Assembly: GCA_963695415.1 (NCBI GenBank)
Contig: CAVOGL010000008.1
Span: 558,001-622,000, forward strand
DNA: 64,000 nt
Direction of reading: 5' to 3'
From: CAVXWV01 sp963695415
Lineage (GTDB): Bacteria; Chloroflexota; Anaerolineae; Anaerolineales; UBA4823
In this document: positions 17,016 through 24,381 of the stretch, piece after piece
Position numbering within the stretch: the first letter of the stretch is position 1
Layout of the letters: every line of letters begins with the position of its first letter
The notes under the pieces: generated by a model
What the model saw: the letters and a program-made list of their open reading frames with translations, nothing else
Databases searched by the model: none
Told to the model about the DNA's origin: nothing
Program-made: the position numbers and the translations under genes

Positions 17016-19736
17016 TCAATCCGCAGGTGCGGCTCCGGTTTCTTCCCTTAACTCCTGACCACTTTCTTGCTCACTAAAAGGAGCCTGGATTTCAACATCT
17101 TCCCAGCCATTGATCATGGCTTTTATGCCAGCCAGCGGCTCAGGACCAGTTGTGGTCAGGTAAACGTGGGCAACGATGAATGATGCAAACATCCAGGCAA
17201 CCAGGCTGTGAAAAGGCGCCAGGAAAGGCAGCCCTCCAAACATATCCGCGATCCCAGACCAGCGCTGCACACCCCACATCAGCGCACCAGTGAGGATCTG
17301 CAGAGGCAGCAGCACATTGAGGATGCCGAAATAGGTAACTTGCTGCAAGGGATTCAGCTTGCGATCGGGTGTTTTTTCGAAAGGATGTTCCTTTCCTCTG
17401 AAAATCCCTTGAAGATAGAACTTCGATTGCTCGATCGCCTGGTCAAAAAACCCATATGGGCGCGGGATGAACTGGCGGATCTCTCCGCTGGTCAGGTGGT
17501 AGAAGAGCGACAAGCCTGCATTGATTACCAGGATTGCAGCGAGCACATTGTGTAAAAGAACCATGTAGCGGAAGCTGAGAAAGCCAAAGATATCGGGGCG
17601 GTGGATGATCAAACCAGTGATCAATAACATAACAATCACGAAGGTTTGCAGCCAGTGCCAAAACCTTTCATATACCTGATACATGTAGATTTTTTTGGTA
17701 GCTGTATGATGTTGTGGACGGCGCAAAGAACTGACCAGACGCAAGGTACCGTGACCAGCCACACCTAACAAGACAGCCAAGAAGAAAAACGCACCGAACC
17801 AATCGATCCACGAAACCCGCGAATGCCCGAATACATACAGGTCATAATCTGCGATTGCCGGATCGTAAACCAGGTGCCCATTTTCAGGATCAATGACCAG
17901 ACCTTCGGTATGCTGCGTGTTGGTGTCACTCACAAACTGCGGCAAGACACTGCCAGGGAGATAGTCATTGACCAACATCACAGACGCCAGGCGTGAATCT
18001 TCGGAATGGCATTCCTGGCAGTCTCTGGTGGCATATTCTCCAGACTGGACGTTATGGTTGATGCTGTAAGGCTGCACCTCACCTTCGATGCGCGGGCTGC
18101 TCAATCCCAGTTCGACCAGCCTGGAGGCGATGACTGCCTGCTTTTCAGGTGTGTCGATACGTAATTCGACCGTTGACAGGTAGCCGTCGTTGTCCTGATC
18201 GAACTGATTGAGAACATCGCTGTGGTAACCCGTATCTGACAACCAGGCTGAACGCAGGTCTTCCAGCAGAACAGGTCGTTTTTCACTCCCTTCACCATGC
18301 ACCCAATACCAGGTCGTAACCAGGTTATAAGGAGCCAGCAATTCCCCGCCATCGATGTCGCTCCGTTGAAGCAGGACAGGCTCGAACCCGGTAACCAGGT
18401 CACTAACCGTGCCGTCACCTTCGGTGCCGCGGCAGACAACCAGCGGCTCTCCGTCTGCCTGCAAAGAAGTCCAATCGTATGATTGAACCGCAGCGGCGTC
18501 CATCTTCGGGATGTGGCAGGTCTCACACGCCACCTCTTCCATGTGCCGGTCCACATAAGGCAGCCAATCGGCGTGTGCTTGAGCATCATGACAGGATTCA
18601 CACCTGCGCATTGTGCCTTTTAACTCCGGGGAAATGGTGTATTGCGCGCTTTGACCGCGGGCAAAATTATGATCAGGGCGCAGCAAATATTCCCCAATTT
18701 CTAACCTCCTCGGGTCAAACTGCAGGTGATCGGGGCTGGCAGCTTCATCAAGCTGGTAATAAGCAGGATTATTGAGGGAAAAATGACAGTCCGTGCATTC
18801 TAATCCACGTTCGGCATGGATATCCCAGGCATATGTCTTACCCGCCTTATCTTCAAGGTTCATCCCGGAAAGGGAGACTTTCTGGGGAGAGATCACCTGC
18901 CCGGTCGTGGCGGTCTGGTAATTATCCAGAGAACAACCTGCAAGGCTCAAAGGAGTCTCGATGTCTGAATGAACCAATCCATGACACTGAGAACAATTTT
19001 CGTTATCGGGATCCTGAATGGTGATGCGGGTGGTATCCAGCTCACCTTGGGGCGTGAAGGCGGATGCATCCCACGTGTAACCATTAACACCATCAGCACC
19101 TCGATTATGCGTGACAATGCCGGTGTTCAAAAGGCTGGCGGTTGCAGCCCACTGTGCCTCATTATCCCCCTCTTCGTTTTCAGAGCGGATAGCCTCAACC
19201 CATGCTTGTTTGTCGGGGTTCTCCAGGTGGCAGAGGAAACAGTTCGTTTCCACACCGTTAGAAAGCGCAGGTCCACCACCCACCAGGCGGTCGGCAAAAA
19301 ACTTCACCCAGGTCTCATCGTCCAGATCGACGACCAGGTCCCCATCGGGCGAAAGGTAGCGGTAGCTTAATGGCTGCCATTTGCCGTACAGCCCGGGGCT
19401 TGTATCCCAGGGGCGTGCGGAGGCTGTTTCCCCAGCAGGCACCAGCTCACTCAATCCAAGATCGCTGTGGAAGCTGTGACTGGTAATGTAGTCCGTGTCG
19501 TGGCATTGCCCACAGGTCCGCAGGGTGGAGAGCGCTTCGCCGCTCTCAAGCACGCTGTTCCCATCTTTGTCCAACAAGACAAACTGCGGGTGCAGGAGCG
19601 ACTCTTTTTGCGGCTGGAGTGTCTCTGCCAACTCACCAGCCAACACATCCCTGAGCGAATAGAACCCGCCAGCCAGTAAAAATATTATTGCCAGACCTAA
19701 AAGGATTTTACGAGAGCGTGAATTTCGCATCATCAT
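17016..19736 (-). CDS. Heptahaem cytochrome c fused to a membrane cytochrome b (b561-like)
   Basis: An N-terminal signal/anchor helix (about residues 9-30) is followed by an extracytoplasmic region with seven CxxCH haem c motifs: CGQCH, CFLCH, CSQCH, CTDCH, CESCH, CETCH and CQECH. From about residue 620 the chain enters the membrane. The C-terminal 250 residues carry a cytochrome b561/thiosulfate reductase-type domain with helix His residues (YERFWHWLQ, LLHNVLAA, APFHSLVAWMFASFIVAHVY). The start is placed in the ATG cluster at 19730-19736; a longer frame would overlap the octahaem gene by 90 bases. The protein probably moves electrons between membrane quinol and the octahaem enzyme encoded just upstream. 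The single-chain fusion is uncommon. Confidence 0.85.
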   Translation of the reverse strand: MMMRNSRSRKILLGLAIIFLLAGGFYSLRDVLAGELAETLQPQKESLLHPQFVLLDKDGNSVLESGEALSTLRTCGQCHDTDYITSHSFHSDLGLSELVPAGETASARPWDTSPGLYGKWQPLSYRYLSPDGDLVVDLDDETWVKFFADRLVGGGPALSNGVETNCFLCHLENPDKQAWVEAIRSENEEGDNEAQWAATASLLNTGIVTHNRGADGVNGYTWDASAFTPQGELDTTRITIQDPDNENCSQCHGLVHSDIETPLSLAGCSLDNYQTATTGQVISPQKVSLSGMNLEDKAGKTYAWDIHAERGLECTDCHFSLNNPAYYQLDEAASPDHLQFDPRRLEIGEYLLRPDHNFARGQSAQYTISPELKGTMRRCESCHDAQAHADWLPYVDRHMEEVACETCHIPKMDAAAVQSYDWTSLQADGEPLVVCRGTEGDGTVSDLVTGFEPVLLQRSDIDGGELLAPYNLVTTWYWVHGEGSEKRPVLLEDLRSAWLSDTGYHSDVLNQFDQDNDGYLSTVELRIDTPEKQAVIASRLVELGLSSPRIEGEVQPYSINHNVQSGEYATRDCQECHSEDSRLASVMLVNDYLPGSVLPQFVSDTNTQHTEGLVIDPENGHLVYDPAIADYDLYVFGHSRVSWIDWFGAFFFLAVLLGVAGHGTLRLVSSLRRPQHHTATKKIYMYQVYERFWHWLQTFVIVMLLITGLIIHRPDIFGFLSFRYMVLLHNVLAAILVINAGLSLFYHLTSGEIRQFIPRPYGFFDQAIEQSKFYLQGIFRGKEHPFEKTPDRKLNPLQQVTYFGILNVLLPLQILTGALMWGVQRWSGIADMFGGLPFLAPFHSLVAWMFASFIVAHVYLTTTGPEPLAGIKAMINGWEDVEIQAPFSEQESGQELREETGAAPAD

Positions 19737-19740
19737 ACCT

Positions 19741-21222
19741 CTACTGACCATTGTGGAAGCGACCGCCCCACTCCATTGGATCACCCGGATAACCGAGAGC
19801 CTTCCAATCAAGCCTGTCGCCATCGCCATGACAGGCTGTACACTGCAAGGCGTTCTCGGAAGGCTGGACCATATGGGTAGAAGGCCAATACATCCATGTT
19901 TCTGTAAACCCGTAGTTCCCGCTGTATGCTAAACCGGTCTCAGCTTCGCCCAGGCGGAAGGCTTTATCCCAATCGAACTCGCTCCAGTATCCACCTGTAC
20001 CCGCAGTGACGGGCTGAAGCAGGTATTCGTATTCCGTATCGTATGGCTGGTTGGTGACGTGCAGCTTGAACGGGAAAATCTTCGCGGCAGGGTCTGAAAT
20101 GTCGCCGGAAGGGAGATTGATCATGGTTGGCACGGTTGGGTCGATCTTATCGCCTAATAAATAGCGGTAATCCAGGTTGCCGTCGAACCAGAGGTATTCC
20201 GGTTCATAATCCTGCTCGTAGGTAAAGGAACCTTTAATCTTGAGGTAGGTGAAATGATCCTCAGCGATATCCTGACCCGCAGTGGACCAATCCCAGTTGG
20301 TTTTGGTGGGATTCTTGACCGCAATGGCAGGGACATGGCAGGTCTGGCACGCCACAGATTGGGTGTGTGTGTTAATACGCTCATCCTCGTGCGGCTGCTC
20401 GTTATGGCAATCCGTGCAGGCAACCTGCTCCAGAGGATCTATCTGATAATTGTCAACCACGAGCCTGCCTTTGATCTGGTGGTTTTCAGCCTGGTGGCAG
20501 TCCGTGCACAGGAAATCTTCCTGCCCCATGTGCACATCCAGGGACTCGGAAGGGAAATAAAGGCTGCTGTCCAGGTCGCCGTGCTTGACATTGTTTCCGC
20601 CGCCACCGTCAAAATGGCACTTGCCACAGTTGTCGCGCGTGGGCAAACGAACGCTTCCAGCGGCTTCCACCAGGTCGATACCCTCTGCCGGGTCTCCAAA
20701 ATCCCCTTTTGCGTAAGTGCTGGTGTCAGCGTGGCACACCAGGCAGTCCACATTCAACTGCTGATCAAAGTTGTAATCGCCACCTTCTTCCCAACCATAA
20801 CCTGTATGGCAGGACATACATTTCTGCTCATTGCCCTGCGCCCCAATACAGAAGTTATTGATCTGGTTGATCTTGCCGATGGTGACGGGTTCGTCCCTCC
20901 ACGGCACATCGAAAGGTTCACTCTCCCAGGTCCAATGGGTGGTGCCCATGAGTTCCTGAGCTGCCTCGGAATGGCATTCAAGGCAGGCACGCGTGACAGC
21001 CTGACCATCTTCATAAGGTCCTGCCATCAGATCGACATGACTGGTCTGGGTCTTTCGCTGGGGCACAAACGCTCCAGGATTATCCTGACCGGGTTCCTGT
21101 GCGGACCTGGTTAATAAGATGACCGGAACAATGATGACCGACAGCGTAACGATCAAACCGGCAGCCCAAACTGGTGGTTTGAATTTCTTGATATTGGCGA
21201 AACGGGCGCGCAGATTTTCCAT
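19741..21222 (-). CDS. Octahaem c-type cytochrome, tetrathionate reductase family
   Basis: This 493-residue protein has an N-terminal membrane anchor/signal (about residues 18-38) and eight CxxCH motifs: CLECH, CMSCH, CLVCH, CGKCH, CTDCH (twice), CQTCH and CTACH. The stretch NFCIGAQGNEQKCMSCHTGYGWE is characteristic of the octahaem tetrathionate reductase (Otr) family. Otr from Shewanella reduces tetrathionate, and also nitrite and hydroxylamine in vitro. It would act outside the cytoplasmic membrane. It lies 29 bases after arsR and directly before the heptahaem-cytochrome b gene, so the two cytochromes probably form one electron-transfer complex. The true substrate and direction are not decided by sequence; the YeeE genes suggest a sulfur compound. 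Confidence 0.88.
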   Translation of the reverse strand: MENLRARFANIKKFKPPVWAAGLIVTLSVIIVPVILLTRSAQEPGQDNPGAFVPQRKTQTSHVDLMAGPYEDGQAVTRACLECHSEAAQELMGTTHWTWESEPFDVPWRDEPVTIGKINQINNFCIGAQGNEQKCMSCHTGYGWEEGGDYNFDQQLNVDCLVCHADTSTYAKGDFGDPAEGIDLVEAAGSVRLPTRDNCGKCHFDGGGGNNVKHGDLDSSLYFPSESLDVHMGQEDFLCTDCHQAENHQIKGRLVVDNYQIDPLEQVACTDCHNEQPHEDERINTHTQSVACQTCHVPAIAVKNPTKTNWDWSTAGQDIAEDHFTYLKIKGSFTYEQDYEPEYLWFDGNLDYRYLLGDKIDPTVPTMINLPSGDISDPAAKIFPFKLHVTNQPYDTEYEYLLQPVTAGTGGYWSEFDWDKAFRLGEAETGLAYSGNYGFTETWMYWPSTHMVQPSENALQCTACHGDGDRLDWKALGYPGDPMEWGGRFHNGQ

Positions 21223-21251
21223 TCAATCTCCTGGTGTTATCAATATCGGAC

Positions 21252-21596
21252 TTATTCTGCGATAAGGTTGGCTTGCTGCGAGAGAGTATCCCGGAGCACT
21301 GAACGAAGCAAGTCCAGGGCATCGATGATGCGTAAATCATTCAAGGAATATTCAACGTTTTGTGCCTGCCGGTTTGACCGTACCAGTCCTCGCTCGCGTA
21401 AGATTTTTAGATGTCGTGAGGTGGTCGGCTGAGTTGTGTTCAACCTGCCTGTCAGATCCCCAACTGTAAAAGCCTGCTCTGACAGCAGGTAAAGGATCAG
21501 AATTCGAGTAGGATCCGCCAGTGCAGAGCAGATATCCGCGTGCAGCTGGTTTACTTCGAGAGTAAGATTTGAGAATGTTTCCGTTCTATTTAGCAT
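21252..21596 (-). CDS. ArsR-family winged-helix transcriptional regulator
   Basis: This 114-residue ArsR/SmtB-fold protein has ADPTRILILYLLSEQAFTVGDL and a recognition helix region TTQPTTSRHLKILRERGLV, followed by the beta wing (VRSNRQAQNVEYSLND). It has only one Cys (residue 23), so the two-Cys persulfide switch of SqrR/BigR is absent, as is the CxC metal site of ArsR. It is the first gene of the multihaem/YeeE operon and probably autoregulates it. Repeated and palindromic sequences upstream (21605-21736) could be its operators. The inducer is unknown, and a sulfur or redox signal is a guess from context. Confidence 0.88.
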   Translation of the reverse strand: MLNRTETFSNLTLEVNQLHADICSALADPTRILILYLLSEQAFTVGDLTGRLNTTQPTTSRHLKILRERGLVRSNRQAQNVEYSLNDLRIIDALDLLRSVLRDTLSQQANLIAE

Positions 21597-21604
21597 ATTT
21601 GCAT

Positions 21605-21736
21605 ATCCGCATATAAGGATTGCCGCATTGTACTACCCGGACAATCGGAGCGTTAGTGATTTTTGTCACATATCCTCTGTGACAAAACAACCGCACCAAA
21701 AAACTCAGAGGGAATACCCGATCCGCACATAAGGAT
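21605..21736 (-). promoter_or_regulatory. Two near-identical 16-bp elements upstream of arsR
   Basis: ATCCGCATATAAGGAT (21605-21620) and ATCCGCACATAAGGAT (21721-21736) differ at one base and lie 116 bases apart. Each has the inverted ends ATCC/GGAT. Next to the proximal copy, on the arsR strand, ATATGC occurs three times with an 8-base period. They are candidate ArsR operators. Confidence 0.5.
21661..21687. promoter_or_regulatory. Perfect 10-bp inverted repeat (possible operator)
   Basis: TTTTGTCACA (21661-21670) and TGTGACAAAA (21678-21687) are perfect inverted repeats separated by seven bases, in the arsR upstream region between the two 16-bp elements. No T-run follows it on the minus strand, so an operator is more likely than a terminator. 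It is not a standard CRP or FNR site, because the half-sites point the other way. Confidence 0.5.
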
Positions 21737-21774
21737 CAAACAGGCAAACTCCCAATATGCTCCTTAAACGCAAA

Positions 21775-21808
21775 TCGGGATCGAAAAGGGATGTCTCTTC
21801 GATCCCGA
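21775..21808 (-). terminator. Hairpin after the RIO kinase gene
   Basis: TCGGGATCGAA (21775-21785) pairs perfectly with TTCGATCCCGA (21798-21808), 27 bases past the RIO kinase stop. On that strand TTTGCGTTT follows, so the U-tract is imperfect. Confidence 0.6.
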
Positions 21809-21834
21809 TGCATATCTACAAACCTGAATCTAAC

Positions 21835-22881
21835 TTACCCGTTTTTCGAATAGATCGATTTCCAATAAGCGATCTCTTTATCATCCTCTTCATCAAACAA
21901 GTGCAAAGGCACTTCTGGCTCCACCCGGAAGCGATATGCCGTCCAAAGATCCGTGGCTAAGCGCCGAGGGCTCACCTGCACCCCCTGGCTGATGAAGTAT
22001 TCACACACCCGGAGCACATCCCTGGCGAAGATCTGGAATGCGTTCCGGTTCTGGTGTGGATAAATCACCTGGGGGAAATCGATCAGGGTGATCGCCTCCT
22101 GCCAATACAGGATGTTGTATGCAGACAGATCGCCATGCACCATTTCGTTCGAGAGCATGATCTCGATATTCCTGACCACACGCTCGAAGAGAGGGACTGC
22201 TTCCTCAGGTTCCAGGCGCACAGAATTCAGGGTCGGGGCGCCCAAGGTGGCATCACCGACATAATCCATCAAAATTGCGTTCTGGTCTGAGGCGTGCGGT
22301 TCGGGCACATCCGCCCCGGCTGAGAACAACTTCTTCATTGCAGTGAACTCATGCTCGAGCCAGGAAGTGTGCAGCAGCTGCAGCCCGTAATCGGTGTGGT
22401 TACGCATTGCCCGCTGCATCCTCCCATCAAGAATTTCATGCCCTTCCGCATCCAGGACTTCCCTGCCCTCACGGTACAACGAGTCATTCTTCAGGTTACG
22501 AAAGGCGCGCGGTCTGTAAACCTTGGCGGCGAGCAGGGCGTTGTCCACATTGGAGCTCCCCTGGCACAGGTAAACAGACGCTTCCTTACCGCCTTTCACC
22601 ACGCGCAGAACATCATCGATCCAGCGTTGTGCGTAGAAGCTTCGCAGAGAATCCATCAGCCACTGACCTTCATGCCGGGATGCCTGGTAAGTGAAATTAT
22701 ATTCATCAGACCTGCCATCCTCAGCCATCAAAGCTGCCAGCTCAACCTGCTGACCTTCTGGTTCACCAACCTGAGATGAAGGCACCGGCTTGTGCAGCCT
22801 GAGCTTTGCCATACGCTCTTCAGGGTCGTAATCTTCATCCAGCTGGTTCCACCACTCGATCTTATTTCTTTTATTCATCAA
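21835..22881 (-). CDS. RIO-family atypical serine protein kinase
   Basis: This 348-residue protein has the RIO kinase motifs in order: a nucleotide loop (VKGGKEASVYLCQG), a Lys in LAAKVYRPRAF, the catalytic loop MVHGDLSAYNILYW (Asp and Asn present), and the metal-binding segment TLIDFPQVI. The N-terminal 90 residues are charged and lack a clear domain. RIO1-type kinases act as ATPases in ribosome maturation in archaea and eukaryotes; bacterial members are less understood. All catalytic residues are present. The upstream region holds a promoter, a very short open frame and mutually exclusive hairpins, so expression may be controlled by attenuation. A hairpin terminator follows. Confidence 0.88.
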   Translation of the reverse strand: MMNKRNKIEWWNQLDEDYDPEERMAKLRLHKPVPSSQVGEPEGQQVELAALMAEDGRSDEYNFTYQASRHEGQWLMDSLRSFYAQRWIDDVLRVVKGGKEASVYLCQGSSNVDNALLAAKVYRPRAFRNLKNDSLYREGREVLDAEGHEILDGRMQRAMRNHTDYGLQLLHTSWLEHEFTAMKKLFSAGADVPEPHASDQNAILMDYVGDATLGAPTLNSVRLEPEEAVPLFERVVRNIEIMLSNEMVHGDLSAYNILYWQEAITLIDFPQVIYPHQNRNAFQIFARDVLRVCEYFISQGVQVSPRRLATDLWTAYRFRVEPEVPLHLFDEEDDKEIAYWKSIYSKNG

Positions 22882-22990
22882 TGCATTACTCCAAACATCT
22901 TCTTCTCATCCCTTACAGGTTAAGCTTTTGCAGTCAGGTATGTGCAAATCATCAACCTGATAACTACCGTGCCTGTGATTAATACCAAAA

Positions 22991-23056
22991 CCAGCCACGG
23001 ATGCCCTCGCGGCTGGTAAAAGAATCAAAAGCCGCGAGGCTGGATGCACTCGCGGC
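22991..23056 (-). promoter_or_regulatory. Leader with alternative hairpins (terminator/antiterminator-like)
   Basis: On the minus strand GCCGCGAG pairs with CTCGCGGC (23048-23055 with 23030-23037) and TTTTGATTCTTTT follows, a terminator-like hairpin. The downstream sequence AGCCGCGAGG (starting at 23015 and reading leftward) is fully complementary to CCTCGCGGCT, which contains the 3' arm of that hairpin. A competing structure can therefore form. It lies between the short open frame and the RIO kinase gene. Confidence 0.5.
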
Positions 23057-23078
23057 GGTTCAGTTCAATTAGCTGATA

Positions 23079-23153
23079 TTAAATCAAAGAGCTGGAACGG
23101 CAGGGATAGCGCATCCAAACGCGTTGAACCAATAGAACTCTCATATGACACAT
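23079..23153 (-). CDS. Candidate 24-residue leader peptide or small protein
   Basis: An ATG at 23153 opens a 24-codon frame (MCHMRVLLVQRVWMRYPC, then RSSSLI) ending in TAA. AAAGGAGG lies 12 bases upstream, slightly far, at 23166-23173, and a good promoter lies before that. A terminator-like hairpin with a competing fold follows before the RIO kinase start at 22881. The peptide is basic, with two Cys and one Trp. No codon is strongly enriched, so an amino-acid attenuator is not obvious. It may be a small protein in its own right. It was recognised by signals around the frame, not by homology. Confidence 0.45.
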   Translation of the reverse strand: MCHMRVLLVQRVWMRYPCRSSSLI

Positions 23154-23190
23154 AGTTTGGCTGCGCCTCCTTTCAAAATAAGATGAGTGG

Positions 23191-23219
23191 AGTGTACCAT
23201 TGAGGTGACAACACGTCAA
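23191..23219 (-). promoter_or_regulatory. Sigma-70 type promoter for the short ORF/RIO kinase leader
   Basis: On the minus strand TTGACG (23219-23214) and TACACT (23196-23191) are separated by exactly 17 bases. The predicted start near 23184 puts the Shine-Dalgarno sequence about 12 bases into the transcript. Confidence 0.65.
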
Positions 23220-23247
23220 GCGACCGCTTTCAAGCGGTTTCAAGCCC

Positions 23248-24247
23248 TTAATGGATTGGTGTCTTCATCCATGCGGCGGTGTTGAAGAAATTGGTGATGA
23301 CACCGCCAGGCGGGTTGATTTGATCACAGGCGGCTCGCTCCTGCTCAGTCAGGGACATTTCCAACACGGGAAGTATATCCTCAAGCTGCGCCATCGTTCT
23401 GGGTCCGAAAATCGGGCTGGTGATCCCGGGCTGGTCCTTACACCATAACAAGGCAAACTGCCCGGGGGTCTTTGCAAAGCGCTTTGCCAGCTCTACAAAC
23501 TTCAATCCAGCCTCCACACCGCGGGCGGTAACCCGTTCGCCATAGGGTCCTTCGGGCTTTCTTGCTGCGCGCGAGTCAGCAGGACGTTCCTGCTTCGAGG
23601 TGTACCGCCCAGCCAGGACGCCCTGCGCCAGCGGCGCCCAGGGGATCAACGCCAGGTTGTAGCGCAGCGCCAGCGGCACCAGCTCGTTCTCGATGCGCCG
23701 GTCGAGCAAATTGTAGGGGGGCTGCTCGGAAACGTAGCGCACAAGACCAAATTTCTCGCTTGTCGAAAGGGCTTCCATCACAGCCCAGGAGGGGTGCGTG
23801 GAGCAGCCTACGTAACGCACTTTGCCGGAGCGCACCAGGTCGGTGAGCGCGCTCAGGGTCTCGTCCTGGGGGATCTCCATGCGGTGGCGGTGGACCTGGT
23901 ACAGGTCGATGTAGTCGGTGCCCAGCCTGCGCAGTGAATCTTCCACCGCCTTGAGGATATGCAGGCGCGAATTGCCCTGGTCGTTGGGTCCAGGATCCGA
24001 CCGTGCCATGCACTTTGGTCGCCAGGAAAACGCCGTCACGCCGACCCTTGAGGGCTTTGCCAACGAATTCCTCGCTGCGCCCCTCGTTATATACATTAGC
24101 GGTGTCGATAAAGTTGATGCCCGCGTCCAGGGCGCGGTGGATGATCCTTGCCGAGTCAGCTTCGCTGGTGGCATCGCCGAAGTTCATCGCCCCCAGGCAT
24201 AGCGGGGAAACGCGCACACCCGTGCGCCCAAATAAACGGTATTCCAT
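23248..24247 (-). CDS. Aldo/keto reductase (frameshifted)
   Basis: This NADPH-dependent oxidoreductase has the aldo/keto reductase (beta/alpha)8 barrel. The N-terminal part (24247 to about 24000) has LGAMNFGDATSE, the catalytic Asp and Tyr in FIDTANVYNEGRSE, and the Lys in FLATKVHG. The rest follows in another frame: EDSLRRLGTDYIDLYQVHR (catalytic His), GKVRYVGCSTH, and LIPWAPLAQGVLAGRY, ending in NTAAWMKTPIH. The shift is near 24000, and a single indel would restore about 333 residues. All four catalytic residues are kept, so the gene may be functional in the organism. It resembles the tas/YghZ-like AKR group. The substrate cannot be predicted. Confidence 0.87.
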
Positions 24248-24381
24248 GGTAGTTCACCTCCTGATCAAGATTATACCTGCACAACACAGGACAAGCTGAC
24301 AGCTTGTCCTACATAGACTTCGATGTTGGGGTTGTGACCATCTAAACGGGATTCACGGGAGGGGGGTGGAGCTCAGTACCC

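Noticed and set aside
19737..19829. Longer N-terminus for the heptahaem-cytochrome b protein
   Set aside because: It would overlap the octahaem gene by about 90 bases and place residues before the signal anchor; the ATG cluster at 19730-19736 is a better start.
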